Source: Pagrus major
Lineage: Eukaryota; Chordata; Actinopteri; Spariformes; Sparidae
NCBI RefSeq assembly: GCF_040436345.1
Contig: NC_133221.1
Span: 30,976,089 to 31,040,088 of the forward strand
Length of the DNA: 64,000 nucleotides
Direction of reading: 5' to 3'
Shown: positions 41,828-56,800 of the stretch, piece after piece
How the letters are laid out: every line of letters begins with the position of its first letter
How positions within the stretch are numbered: position 1 is the stretch's first letter
Notes under the pieces: generated by a model
Told to the model about the DNA's origin: nothing
Databases searched by the model: none
Seen by the model: only the letters and a program-made list of their open reading frames with translations
Made by a program: the position numbers and the translations under genes

Positions 41828-44800
41828 CTGTGGAAAGAAAGACAACAAAGACATCATTTATTATTACAGTCTCTGGTCACTGAAATCCTTTTGGCTATAA
41901 AAGTGATACCTGTATGCTGGGAAACTAGTGCCCAAACCCTGGAGTGGTGACTTTGTTTTTTTCCAGAATGTAGATTTGAAATACTGCATGGAAACAATAT
42001 ATTCATCATAATAATATAAAGAAGAATGGCGCAAAAAATGAGGACCGAACTTTTAGCAACTTTGCCGAGTTAAAAAGTTTGGGATGTGTATTCCTAGATT
42101 CACTAATTGCTTATTTTTCACTGGACTGAGTTGAAATCTATCCTGAACATCCTAGAACATCCAACCTCAAGGATAATTTACAACATATATGCATATATTT
42201 AAATAGTTGTAGCAGAATGTAGTAAATTCATTTTTCACCTGAAGGAAGGATCTTTCATTTTCAAAGACTCATATTGCCTCTAGTTTCAATTTTCTTGTAA
42301 GCAGAGGTTGATTCTGTGTAGTATTCAAATTATTTTAACACACATGGAAGTAATTTGGTCCAGATAAAAAATAAGTGCCAGATATCTTGTTAAATACAGC
42401 TGTCTGGAAAAGGCTTCATTTTAGTTTAATAGGTACATTATTTCACAATTTCAACATTTTCTGAACATTGTTTTTTATATGAAATAGTTTTAATGGACCA
42501 ATAATTTTCCCAAGAAAATCCACGATGTGAACTTGGAAAACTTCTGAATTCTGAGCGAGCTGGCATGGAATGACCCAGATGTGAAGGTACAGCCTTATGT
42601 TACTGTCAACATAGGAGAAGAAGTTCTACACAGCAAGGCTGACACTTTGAAGTTGGGATTATATTGATGAAACAACATCCAGCTAACTCAACATCCAATT
42701 GCTGGCCATTACCTGAGCTCTCAACTATCATTTCATCAATTAAAGGAAATTGCTCAGTTGACCTCAAGATGGCTCAGATGTCTCTGACTCCATTTGCTGG
42801 TGAAGGCTGTGAGACGCTTTGAAAAACTCAAGAAAAGCTAGTGCGCTGACTTGACTTGAAAATTAGTTTCGCAAGGTATGTTTCCCAATGTCAAGAAAGG
42901 GATCAGTCCTCTTTGTAACAATTTAAATCTTGCTTTTGTAGCAATTTGTGGAGGCATTTTCTTGTTATTAATGCTGCATGTACTGTATGTAATTAATAAA
43001 TTACAAAAACCCCTTCTTTACCATTTGCCTTTGTTTACTCTTGCCATGACTTATTTTTAGTGATGTCACCGTGTTCACAGATCTCAGCAACTAACAGGGA
43101 GAGTAGATGATGAAAAAAATTAAATTCAGCCATGATCTACTCACCCCCAAGAATTAAGTGTCATAGTTTACAAAACATTTTTGAAGCAAAACAGCAAAAC
43201 AGCTTTCCAGTATTCTCTAAATAACTGAAGTAGCTGGGAACCTCTTAAAACATAAAATGGCTCCATACAGCTTGTCTGGCTTAAATTCAGTATATGGAAG
43301 CCTCAAGATCCAAAATTAATTTCAAAAGTGGTTATTTACACCAACACTTGGTCATGGTTGTGTACCCACTTCAGTGCAGCTACAAAGGAGATTTTTGGTC
43401 ATCTTTTCAAATCAATTTGGGATCTCAGGCCTTCTGCAGACTTTGATCACGCCAAACAAGCTGTATGGAGCCATTTTGTGTTTATTTTCCTTTGTTGTTT
43501 TAAAACAAATTTTGTGGAATTCAAAACTTAACCTGACATTCCATCAGCATGGGGGTGAGTATAATGACTTTTCTTTTTAGGTGAACTTATCCTTTAAGTT
43601 GCAATAAACCTTTAAGACTTAAAACACTGTACAGGCAGTAACACAGTGAAAAACAACAAAGAGACTAAGCTTCATGAATTGTGTCTGGACCTGCTCCACT
43701 TTGTAATGGTGTGAAAAGACAAAACTGGAATGGGGCTCCCTTTACTTCCACTAATGTCATTTTGAATCAGTGCACTTTCAAGAATATATGAAAATGGAGA
43801 AGAATATGGAAAAACCCCAGCCAGCCTCCATAGGTGTGACATATGGGCAATGAGAGAAGCAGCCTGGTGAGACAGAGAGACTGATGGGTGAAGTGAAGGT
43901 GAAGGTGTACAGGATATATTCAAAGGTTGCATGCATTCAGCAGTTTACCTGGCTCTGGTCATCCCCTCAATTCTGCACTAGGAACAGAGAAGGCGTGCAA
44001 AAGGGACAGAGAGGAAAAAGGAGTTTAGCAAAACTGGAAAGAAGAGGGAGAAGAGATGCAAGGAAATAGCTTTCAGGACAGAGAAAGTATCTTAATAACA
44101 ACCGCTAATCGACAAAAGAACAAACATCACATTATTTGTTTTACACTGAAAGGAAAGAGAGGTAGAGCAGCTGGGACAAAGGTTCACCATCTGACTCACT
44201 GACAAGCACAGTACCTGCCAGCATCATGTAACTTATCAGATGTCAGCACACATCAGCTATTGTAAAGAGGCCAGAAACCGTTTGAATTCATCTCCCTAAA
44301 CATTGCTGGTTTTCTCCACCACATTCAGTTCGATGCTATGAACTCTTTTGCCAAACACATGATCTACTGAGAGAGGCTGAAATGGAGAACAGCTGGTGTT
44401 CAGCAGGAACTGGACTGCCCTGAAAAATGTCATGTGAAGGAAGAAGACAATAACTCCATCTGGAAGCAGCACAGATGTCAGTCCCTTGTGACTTCCAGCA
44501 CTCAGTTAGTTGTACATTATGTGCTCAAAATACTACATTCCAAGACTTGACTGTAAATGTCTACACTTAAAGATAACACTGTGCTTCAGCTTGTTTGAGA
44601 CTGTTGTTCATGATGGTGAATTGGGCTGCATTATGTTGAAAGGTATTACGTTTGCTTCCCTCTTTGTATACAGGATACAAAATATAATATTTTTTAGTAT
44701 AATGCAGCCCAATAATAAAGTGTAGATTCCGACCAGTATTGACCTTCATAAAAGGTTCAAAAGGATCAATCAAATGTAGTCATTCTACAACACCAGGGTC

Positions 44801-47800
44801 ACAGAATGAAAGTCTGGCTCGGAGTTGTATTACACAGCTATTGACTCCTTATATTCCAAAATGTACCCTGAGATCCTCTAACCTACCCTCGCTAGTTATT
44901 CCAAGGTCAAGACTGGTGACCGAGGGCGACTGGGCCATCAGACTCTGGAATTCCCTGCCCAAGGAGATTAGGCTCACAAACACATGACTGGATTTCATCA
45001 TTGCTAAAATCACATTTTTATAGGATGCCTGATCAGTAACTGCAGTGATTTATTTGTTACTATATTTTATATTGTTGTCCATCTTCTTATTCTTGTTTTA
45101 TTCTTTTGTTTCCTGTGAAGCGATGTATAACCTTGTTCAGATGAGTGCTAAATAAATAAAGTTATTATTATTATAACTAGCATGACTTCAATGATTTAGC
45201 TAACATAACCACATGCTGCCAAATCTTTCCAGGTGGAACTTGCATGTTTGACCTATATTTGAATGGGGTAATTTATAATTATCAAATTCACAGGGAAGTT
45301 TACTTTTTCAGTGCACTGATGTAATTTTAGGCAAAAAAGTTTATTGTTCAACTGTAAAATATATTAGAAGTGTTTGATCACTAACACAATGTGTGTATTG
45401 GCTGGTTTATCCCTATCAGAATTTATTTACTCCCTCATATCGGTATTGGCCCTGAAAAACAATTATCTGTCGGGCTCCGATTTGAATATAAAGATATTTT
45501 TTTGTTATTATTTGGTTCACATGTCGTACTGAATTCAACAGCCTGTGGTGAATTGTTTGGGACACTGTTCCAGCTTGGGAACAACGTCACTCCAAGTGAG
45601 GTCTCCAACCCTCACTCTCAATCAGTAAACCTGGGTTTGTGTCCCCTTTGGAACACATTATAATATTCACTTATTATTAAAAATGACACTGTTTAGTTTT
45701 GGAGGAGAAATTCAAACTCAGAATTGTAATATTTACAATATTAATGAGGTAATAATGCAAACAACAACATACAAATATTTATCTTTTCCATAAGTGAATA
45801 AACAAGCTGTTCTCAGAAGAAAATAAGGTCCACAGAACACTGTTTGAAGCTAGAAAGGTGGCAGGGTCCACCACATATAAACAGCATAAATTGTGTTGTT
45901 CCTTAAGGTCAGTTTGTTTATTCAGTTTATTCAGTCATGAAAACAAAGATTGTGTGTTTATTTAGTTTGTTTAGGCAAAAAAAAAATCAGCCAGTGAAGA
46001 TCTTTCTCTTCTCATTAAAATTTCTTCCCCCAAAACTAGAGTGCACCTTTAACACTAAGTTCATTTATTATTTTCCATTTCTTTTCAGTTTTCTGTCACT
46101 ATTTAGGTTAAGGCAACAAAATAGTTGGTTAGGTTTAGTGAAACATATTTTGGGTGTTTGAAAAGATAACGTGTGTATTTTTGCAGTCTTTTTCCTCAAG
46201 TCACTAAGCTATGACACAAAGTGACTGGTCGGTTGCAATGGTGGTCCTGGAGCAACATTAATTATGATGTTCCAGGACAAACACCAACATGGCCATATAA
46301 GACCATGCTGTCGTATGAAGGTGTGTCTTTAGTTGAAATGACGTTGCTTTGGACTAAGTTATTAAGTTATTTACAACTAAGTATCTGAACTACTTCTATT
46401 CTGTTAAAACTTACCACTTCTCTCATCTGTCAAGCATGGAGGTAGTATCAGGTATGGTATTATAAGGCATTGAGAGGAAAATTGGAATCAGTCAGTTGAA
46501 GTAGAAAACATTGCATGGCTAATAACAGGTAAAAACTACAAAAGCTTGAATTGACTTATTATTGGTAATGATGGAAAGAAATGTGTGGGGTTTTAGACTT
46601 GACCTCTGATAATCAGGGACACATAGGGTTACGAATTTATCACGTACACAGCAGAGGGATGACTAACAGCGTTACACTACCAAATACTCACAGTCTTAGC
46701 ATGTATGGAGGCTAACTGTCTGTAGTCTACAGTACATAAAAGGCCCACTACAGCCACTACACAGCAGCTACTGGGTTACTGCTACTACTGCCTCAGATAC
46801 ATCTTACCAGCGAAGAACATGGGGGACTTATGGCGCAACTCTTCCATTTTCTGGGCAAACAGGGCGTTCATCTCACGCTGTAGGGTGCCCACAGCCCTCT
46901 TGCGGCTGTCAAGGACAGAACATGGAGGCAGCATAGGAGGCGACTCCAAGCTGCTCAGACTGCCAAAGCTGTCACAGCTGCTACTGTCACTGAGCAACAG
47001 ACCTTCATTTATATTACTGTTTGTGAACGGGACGCAAACAGCACCATAGTTGCGGGGTGTTGTCTGATGCCAACGGAGGTTGGTCCTACACTCTGCTGTG
47101 AGGCCCGGTGCTGGTGTAACAGTGTTGGGGGAGCGTCTTCGGGGAACACTGCAGGAGCGCACACTCCTCTGTGCTGAATCAGGCTGAGGTCGAATGTGCT
47201 GGGCGGCCAGAGTTTGCCTGGCTTTGGATCTAGCGAAGGGGATAGGTCTGAAGAGAGCCTGGGGCGAGTACTGAAACTGGGCCTCCGCACATGACTTGGG
47301 AAGGGGAAGAGGCTGCTGTGACTCTGTCTGAGCAGCGAGGGGCTGGGGCTTGGCTGTGGGCTCTGGCTGAACTTGTCTCTTGGTGTGGTTACTTCTCTCC
47401 TGTCTCTCCCCTTGTGCCATTTTGGATTTGCACCCCTGCCTTTCTTTAACCGAACCATTTTTTTCAGCTTCTGGACTCTCCTTGGAGCCCATCACACATG
47501 TGATGCAGTTTGAGGAAATCCCCACCCTTCCCGAGCTGTTAAGTGCGACGCGGGCAAACACCCCTGGCTTCATGTCAGGTGGGTCATGAAAGCGGAGCCG
47601 ACTAGCCCGTTTCAGAGGCTCACTCATGGGTCGTCGCTGAGCAAAAAGTGGGCTCTTACCTTTACCCTTCTCAGGGTGAAAAGCCCCATTGGTGTCAGGA
47701 CGGTCCCAGGGCCCCTTGGTTTGGTGGGATGCCAGTGAGTCCCCGTTGTGGTGTAGCGGTGATGTGGGCTGCTGAGAGGTGGCAGCAGAGGCCTTGTCCT

Positions 47801-50800
47801 CAGAGTCTGGCTCCTCACTCGCGCCTTCTGAGCTGTAGTCTTTGGTGTCGATGGCAATCTCTGGGAAGCCCTTCTTGATTTTGGGCTGGCCTTTGGTGGG
47901 TGCACTGGCAGTGCGACGCAGGAGGTGGGCACCGAACGGGTGCTTACGACTGTGCTGTGCAGCAGCATGGCTGTCCAGGGAAGCCTGCTTTGGGTTTCTG
48001 TGAAACAGCCCTTTTATGCCGCTGGCTGCTCTGGCCTGACAAAAACACAACAAAAAAAATCACTGTCAAACACTCAGACCATGAGGAAAAAGGTCACAGA
48101 GAGACATAAGTGAACAATATTTGCTATAATGCAAGTGGCACTGCATTATTGCAATAACATTTGGGCAGTTTTTGTAGTGAGCATGCTTAAAAAGTAACAA
48201 ACTAATCCAATCAATATTCACATTTGCCCCCCAAAAAATCTGTAATAACACATGTGAATGATACATCAGACTTTAACATTCAGCTGTAATCCATGCGGAT
48301 TAGTTTTGAATTCCACGTGTTTTGTGAAGTGTTAGCCTGTTAGACATTTTGAGCACCTACACATCTGTATACATCTGCTTTAGTCCTGGTGGTAAATTAT
48401 AAGTTAGGCAAACACATGCTTGAGGCACAAGAAGATTGTCTCTACAACTAAATGCAGTACAGCAACTACTGTATTTAGGAAAATGTTCAAATCAAGCGTT
48501 TCCTCTGGAGTTTTTCCATTGGCAATTTTGGCTGCGCTGGGTCAAACTGTGCCACGCTTATTTGCTTTTCCTTTACGAGTTTTATTACACCAAGTTGAGC
48601 CACGCTGCACCCGAGATGGACCAGCCCTGAAGTAGGGCCGAGCCAGCACACGTGTATGGGAAACTAGATCAACTAGAACACTGCAGTAATGGGTAACAAA
48701 TACCATATAGACTGTAATTTTAATATAGCTCGACTCTTCTTTTTACATACACAATTTTTGTCAGAATATAGATTATTTTTTGTGTACAACCAAAACAAAG
48801 ACTGGAAAATGATCACCAGTAAAGCTGGCCTTCAAAACAGTTGATCTGTTTGTTTCACTCGTTTTATATTCAGATTACACAGACTGAATGCAATACTGTG
48901 CCGATGTTTCCTGTACCCTAAGGTGCTGCATTGTAATGGTCACAAAGACTGGGGCAGAAATGACGACAATGATGAGGACATCCAGACAATGACAGCATGA
49001 GACTCTTGTCTGTCAAACTGTGAAATTCACTTTGACTGACAGTCTTGGAAATGGAACTGGACCAGTTCATAGTAATGGCAAACCACATGGAGCTTTCATG
49101 GGAAAAGGCTTTGCATTTTTTCATTGGATTTATTTTCCTAAATGACTCGTTATCATTATCAAACAATGTGAAATAAGTAGATCCAAACAGTCTGTTGAAC
49201 ATGTATAACAGGGAGCAATATGTTCAGACAAAAAGACAAGACAATATAGAAAAGAGGTGAGGCTGAGTGAAAAAGTGGAAAAGAAGGCTGAACTGAACAT
49301 GACAGTAAACTACCAGTACATTAGACTCAATGTATTACGTTTTTTTGACTGAGGTGCCTTATAAACAGTCCAACATTCTGGGAAATAGATTTGCCTCATC
49401 CAGAGGCAGATGAGAAGCTCGATATCATTGTTATACCCCTGTTCATCTTGCAATGAGATAAATTCAGGCCTGTCATCCCTTTAGTCAAAACCTGGAGCTG
49501 AATGAATGCTTTTACTTAAGTTTTGAGCTACCCTCCGATGACTAATTGATTCTGGATTTATGTGTTGGATCGATAGACTGACAGCTTTCTATACTGTGTG
49601 TAGAGCCATACTGCTTGAGATGAAAAGGGGGAAAGACGAGCGATTGTGGTTTTCCATAAAGGTGTGAATCCCTGACAATCGCACGATTCTGTTTGATTCC
49701 GATTCTTGGGTGTCCAATCCTATTCAGAATCATTTTCGGCTCAAAACGATTCTTGATTTGGAATCGATTCTTGATTGAATAAATTGAAAAGGGGGCACTA
49801 TTTTCAATCTCTTGCTCCAGTATACTGTGTGCCAAATCATCTACTGGTGTCCTTAATCTGCTGAAATACAATATGAAACACAAACAGACATTAAGATTAA
49901 CGATCAGCAGCCTTTTCATTTTGAAAAGTTAACAGCATTAATTAAAAAATAAATGAATTTGAACTATGAAGATTTAACTAAGTTGTTTAGTGCTGAGATA
50001 ACTCAAGCATGTGTGCTGTAAATTGTCCGGGTGCTGCACTTCCCTTACAGTTCATTTCTGCCTTTTCAGTTCCATCAACATGACGTTATTAATTAACATT
50101 TAGAATACTGACTTTTGGCATTTGTGAATCGATTCTGAATCGTAGGAGATAAGCATTTACATTCTTATGTGAATCAATTTTTTTCCCCCACTGCTAGTTT
50201 TCCATATCTTAGCCAATATCCATCATCCAGCCAGTGCCACATCTCCAGCTACAGAGGATGTTGCCACATATACTAAGAAAATAGCTGAAAACAGCATCTA
50301 ATATAATTTGAGAACAAAAATACAGCAAATGTTAGATACACAACATTATGCAATGATTTAATGTAAAAATTACTAATAGACTGGACTGAAAGTTAGTGAG
50401 TGCAGTAATCCAGATCCACAATTTAAGTTGTTTGGGTCAGGAAAATAAAGTGACTAAGGCCCTGTTCAGACTGGTATCAACATCCGCTCTGAGTGATCCG
50501 ATCACAAGTGGACAGGTCCAAGTACAGGTGTAAATGCAAGATGCATTGAGGACACATTTTAGATGGGCCAAGTTGAAGGACCGCCTACTCAACTGTCTCC
50601 CAGACAGAGAGTTGATTGAGAGTTGTTGAGTGAGAAGAAACTTAAAGCACTTTGCAATGCCTACAGCAAGTTCTAAATCATTTGTTCCTTCCTGTAAATT
50701 CAGCATTAAATGTAATACAAGAAGTTGTTTCTTTCCTTTAAAAAAGTGTCAGCTTGTCGCAGCATCACTGTACCAGCCTGTCTGCTTCTGTGGCTAAAGT

Positions 50801-53800
50801 GCGTCTTCCCTGCCAACATTTAGCAGCTGTGAACACACTGCTTACACTGTTCAGCAATTGCAATACATTTATGAATGACAAAATTTTATTGACAGTAAAT
50901 ATGTCAAATTTTTACAAATACAGTAAACAGTAACCATCATCAGCTACCTCTCTGTCCATAGACTCTCTTAATGCTATCTATGACAAATTCTGAAGTATTT
51001 GGGCCTTCTTGTAAATTTGGCAATATCTTTTACATTAAGTTCTTTCTTTGTGTAAAAACATTGTGTCTGTTTGTCCCACATGTTAATTTGCATATAGCAC
51101 AAGGAAGTGAGATTCAAATACAAGTGGTCCACCCAGATGCATGTTAATGCAAGGTGTGAACTGCCGGACGGTTCACTTGTGATCGCTGAGGACGGATGGT
51201 AATGCCAGGTATGAACAGGGCCTCACAGGTCTTGCGGGTGTACGTTATGGCAACACTACAAGTAACTATTTTCCAAAATGTCAGACTATTCTCTTGAACT
51301 TTCATGGGACACTGTCCTGATATGCTGGAATGCAATTATCACAAAACCAAGAAAAAGACTTATAGTATAGAGGACAAATTCAAAATGTCACTAATCTGAC
51401 AATAAACAACTATCATGAAAATGTCTCTAGAGTGTTCTGAGGCAAGAAAAAACAGACAAAATTATTAAAAACCAAGGGCAGAGATGAAAAGGGAGATAAA
51501 TGTCCTCAATTGTACTGAAACTCAATATACCTGCAGTGCAGTACACTGAAAAAAACTCCTGAGTAAAGAAGAAAAAATGCTCTCAGCAAAAACACGAGGG
51601 ACAAGTCACTGCAGCCTGGCAGACTTACAACTCCCTCTTCTCTATCCAGCTCTTTAACTGTGTGGGTTGGATCTACTTGGGGGGTCAATGAGGAAGCAGG
51701 CACGTCAAGCCTTCATAACTCATGTAAGGCATGAGTTGGCCTTCTAATTGTTAATGCTTGCAGTTGGCTGACGAGAAGGGGGTGTGCAGGGAGGGGGGGA
51801 TGTCACTTAGGTGGCAAAGAGGGTGGAGCATGTGGCTCATGCAAGAGGCCGATTGGGTCCCACTACACCTGAGTTTTGAACGGCAGCTTCAGGGCTCCTA
51901 AAAATTTCCTGCCTCTAAATGGAGCATTTGGAAAAAGAGAGGTCCACTGAAATCACAAACAGACACAGGAAGAGAGTGAAAATCAGAGAGGCGGAGGATG
52001 AAAGAGAGAAAAAATGGGTTGGGGGATAAGAGAGAAATCACAACAGGAAGCACACAGCTGCAGCTGAGAAAGAGGAAGTTCAAAGTAAGGACAATGTGAC
52101 AGAGTGGTCATTTACAATATGGCTGGAGACAACAGAGCCCCGAACTAAAGGGTTAAAAGGTAATGAAATCAAAGATTTTGTGGTGAGAGCAATGCTTGCA
52201 TTATTTATGACCTAAGAATATTATTTTGAAACAGAAATAACAGCAATAAAAAACACAGTCAGTATATTTCGCTTAGCAATTGTTTCATCTGACAACCCAG
52301 CCTCACATCAAAATGGGAATAGCTACGTTGGTCTAAAAGTATTAGATTGACAACAACAGTTCTAAAACTGTAAGATGCTTTTTTTCTGCCTATTCTTTTG
52401 TATTGCCCTAGGTCCATGTCAAGTGACTGTCAAGTTTCTGTCTGTGAAACAAAAAACAAAACAAGAAATATTACTTTCATTCTCAGTGGAAAATGCTATA
52501 TTTAAGATAGAAGTGTCTGCATTAAAATGCATTTTGATATTTTTTTCTAGCTTGTATGCATGTTTTATTGTAATAATAATTTTAATAATAATTGTTGTTA
52601 AGATTTTAGAGGAAATTTCAATAGTAGAGAAAAGGTGAGAGATTTTTCATGCATTTTTCAGCTGGTTTCCTCAGGAGTACCTACCTTACCAGTGATGTCA
52701 TTCACAGCTACATGAACAAAGACAGAAGCCTCCTCCATACCTTCCAAGTACACATGGCGATAACCTGTGCGCGCGCACACACACACACATACACACACGC
52801 ACATCACAGACAGTAATAATATCAGTGAGTCATACACAACAGGGCAGATACAAATGGCTAAATGCCTGTTGTACCAATCAGCAGAGTTTCAGACTTTTTC
52901 TCTGCTTGATGTTGTACTGCTAGACACAAACTCTGGCTCCTCACCAGCACCATCAATCAGGTCATTTGACTGGATAAATTAAAATCAAAACTATTTAGGG
53001 AGTCCATAATGTAGTACTGTTGTGGTATAGATCGTATCTCACAAATAGGCCACTAGATAACTAGGGCTAGGTGCCAAACTCAGTACTTTAAAGTGTACCG
53101 ACCGAATTACATCAGAACTACAGAGTAACGATTAACATGATATCAATCGGTGCTAAATCTCCGTACTTGAGTGAGAAAGACAGAGTGAGTCGTCTCCCCA
53201 AAACTCAGCCTCTGACTCTGTCTGAAATTCCTTACCAACCTGCTAGTTTACTAAAATAGTATGTTTTTAGTATGAACCACAGTATGAAACCAATAGTATG
53301 TGAACTGCATACTGTCTAGTATCTAACCCTACAGTATGAATTCTTTGATTCCTGAATCAATTTTATATAGCTCAGCCCACTAGCTCGATGCTAACACATA
53401 ATTGGAATTACCATTTACACACTAGAAGAGGTTAGCATCGCTAACGTAATAAAAGTGATTTACAAACAATCCATTATTATTCACATAAATTAACATAGCA
53501 TAAATGACATGCACTTATATTAACAGGCACATACAGTATCTAATATGCTCTTGAAACAAAATTATAACTGCTGACTGATGACTCAAAATTCCTAACACGT
53601 TGAAAGTACAGCCACCACTAGCAGAGATGTTGTGTGTCAGGAGAGGGCAGCACATATACTGTACATCTTGATGTTTTCTATTATATTTATTCTTACAGCA
53701 CTAGGTTGATGAACAGGAACAGCTAAATGTAGCAGTTTACTTCAGAAAGTATTTCATTATCTAAATTTATATGCACTATAGCAAGATGCTATTGAAATAA

Positions 53801-56800
53801 GCCTTAGAAAAGACTGATTGACATGTCATGTGCATTGTTACTAGAAATGTGACTCATGATATACTGTCTCTAGAACTGAATGATTGAAATGGTTAGAACT
53901 GAGAGTACTTTTCTTTTTTTGAATTTGTTTAGAGAGATTAAAGTACCGACAGGTACCGTTGGGTACCGGTATTGAATTCCAGGACCCTGTATAGGAACCA
54001 GCATCGGTTCAAATGTGAAGCATGGGGTTTCCTCAAGGCTCGATACTTAGCCCAGTACTATTCTGTCTATATACTTCTGCTGGGTGATAAAATGCGATGC
54101 ATTGGCATACATTTCTAAGCAGATGACATTCAGCTCTGTTTACCTTAATCTTGGTGTGATCTCTAACAAAATCTTGTCTCCTAGCTGTAAAAAGATGTAT
54201 TATGAACATCATTCTCTTGAATGTAAATAAAAATCAAATGCTAATATCTCATTGGACTATAGATAAACTCGATTTACTTCAAAAGAAAATCAGTTGTGTT
54301 TTTGTTGTGAAAGTCTATATGGTTTGGATTCATGCTCTTAGTTCAGGCTAATACATAGAAGTAGGCTCGGTCTGTGAACCTGGATTTTTGTTTTTCCTCA
54401 ACAAGAAGTTCATGTATCTGGCAACCTCTGCTATAACTGGAGAATCTGCAAAGAAGTAGTGAGCAGATGGATACACTGTTGATCTTCACAATGGTTCTAG
54501 GTACTATACCTAAAACCACACATCATTATTTTAGCATTCATCTGTTTGTGTTTGTATTATGGAATTCAATGTCACTATGAAATAGCAATCTGAATAAAGG
54601 CTTTTGAATCATTTTACCAATAGAGTGCCTTGGATCCTTCTTTTTTAAACTTCTGTCATCCCTACCAAAGAGCACCTTCATCACATTTTGTTTAAACTTC
54701 TGACCACTCAATCCAATACCTATATGAACTAATAACACAGCTGCCAGAGCACAATCGAGTTAATGTAACCTGTCCAATGACCCTCTGATGCGGCTCAGGA
54801 TATCTCTAGTAAGGATTAAACAATCATGACACAGCATGTTAATCAATGAGCATTAGTGGTAAATGCATTTTTTTACTTTCAACTGAGTCAAACAAGTTGT
54901 TTGATATCCATGTTTTCATCAGACTCTAATGAGCATATTTTCAAAAAATATTAATAATTATATAAATAATAAACTCTGGTAAAGTCAATCATAATAGTAT
55001 GCTTTGTCTAACAGTGCTGATCTCAAAATCATTCCAAATATTCAACCAGTGTCACACTGACCACATTTAAAATTAAGATGATTGATATATAGATAACATT
55101 TTAGAGAAAGGCAACAATGCTCCCTTCCTGAGGTTTAACAAACGTTCACCTTACCCTGTTTGTCTCAGTTTTAGCAACCTGTATTTCCTTGTCTATGGAA
55201 ATTATATCATGGAACATGGAAAACAAAAAGTAAAAGTAAAGCTTTTAGACGCCACCATCTGTGGGAGATGCAGGTGAGGAGGGGGGTACCTATCACTTCC
55301 ATCTAAAGCAGGTGCTTCACCGGGTCTTACCTGGCATCATGCTGTTGAAGGCGATGGTGCGCTGGCCGATGAAGTCCTGGCCGATGGGGTCATGATCCCA
55401 CACAAGGAAACGCACAAGGGCCAGCTCCGGCATGTGAACTGTGAACACCAGAGTCTCCTCCCACATCGGGTTGAACCCTATAGGACCGTCCCGAGAGGTC
55501 GGAGAGAGGACAAGAGTAAAGACAGATGAAAAATTGAGGGAGACAGCAGAAGAAAGAGTGTGACAAATAAGAAGAGAGAAGAAGTTAGGCAGATACACAG
55601 GGAGGAGGGAAAGAGTGGTAGAGACGGGGGACAGAGAGAGTGGACGGTCCAGGAGAGATTCGGAGAGTGAGCTCAGCACTCATCAATTATTCAGGGTGTG
55701 CGAGCAGACTGAGAGGTGCTGCTTGTGCAAGTCTGCTCATGCTGAGCTCATCAATTATAGATCAGAACCCATACAGACAGCTCAAACGCACACTCACACA
55801 CACACACACTCACTCACTCACGCACACACAGAAGTAGAGAGCCACATTCATCTAATGCTTTGCTCTAATCAGTCATACATACACAGTCAAAGGCAAACCA
55901 TAAACACACCACAGCTCTCCTCATCCAAATACCAGGACAGCATGTATGGGTCAGTTTACAGACAAAAGCTCTGGAGGAGGTGGTGAGTGGTCAGGGTCCA
56001 CAAGTATCCACAGCAAACTGACAAAGTGGCCAGTAGTTCAGACTACAGAGCTTCAGAGAAATTCATCAGTGTGTCCACACGGAACAGGACTATCATGGTG
56101 AAGACAGGACTGCTTACAGGGCTAGTTGACAAACAGCTATAGCTGGTGAGGTAGCTGCTAATACTCTAGCTAGCATGTTCCCAACCTGAAAGTATGTCTG
56201 TCAGTCTCAGCTAGCTAGCTTGCTAATTTTGGTTGACTGCTGTTTCATTACTGACAGAAAACCATGCCTTTTTTGTCGAGCTGTAGGACATTATTTACAC
56301 TGGGGCTCACTAATGCCTTCAGCTTCACAGCTACAGCGTAAATTTCAGCTTAAAAAAGGGTGTAAATAACATATTTTCCAATAATTTTGGGATTGCTTCT
56401 GGAGAATTACACCCAATGAGCTGTATAAGCCATTCTATTTTTTTCCTTCTTTAAAACAAGGAGAACGCTCCAACGCTGTTTTACTGTAAAGCTCCAGAAA
56501 TGTTTTGTGGACTAGAAAACTTGACTTTCCACTGGCAAGATGGTGAGGAGATAATGACAAAATTTTCATTTTTAGGTGAACTGTCCACTAAAACATGAAC
56601 CTTTCACAACTCTGCAACAAATTAGGTTTCTACTATGATTCCAAAACTAACTTCCAAAAGGAATTACATCTCATGCTTAAAACAATGCAGAGCTGACAGG
56701 AAATGACCATGAATGCTGTTTGGCTGGTCTTGCCTGGCTCAAATCTCCGAAACATGAGGGGAAATATGAGGACATGTTTCATGAGAAAAGCTTGTCTAAC

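Noticed and set aside
47009..47968. Minus-strand frames of 149 and 114 codons in other phases of exon J
   Set aside because: These are alternative frames of the same exon. The phase given by exons I and K and the RRTASAPTK motif select one frame only.
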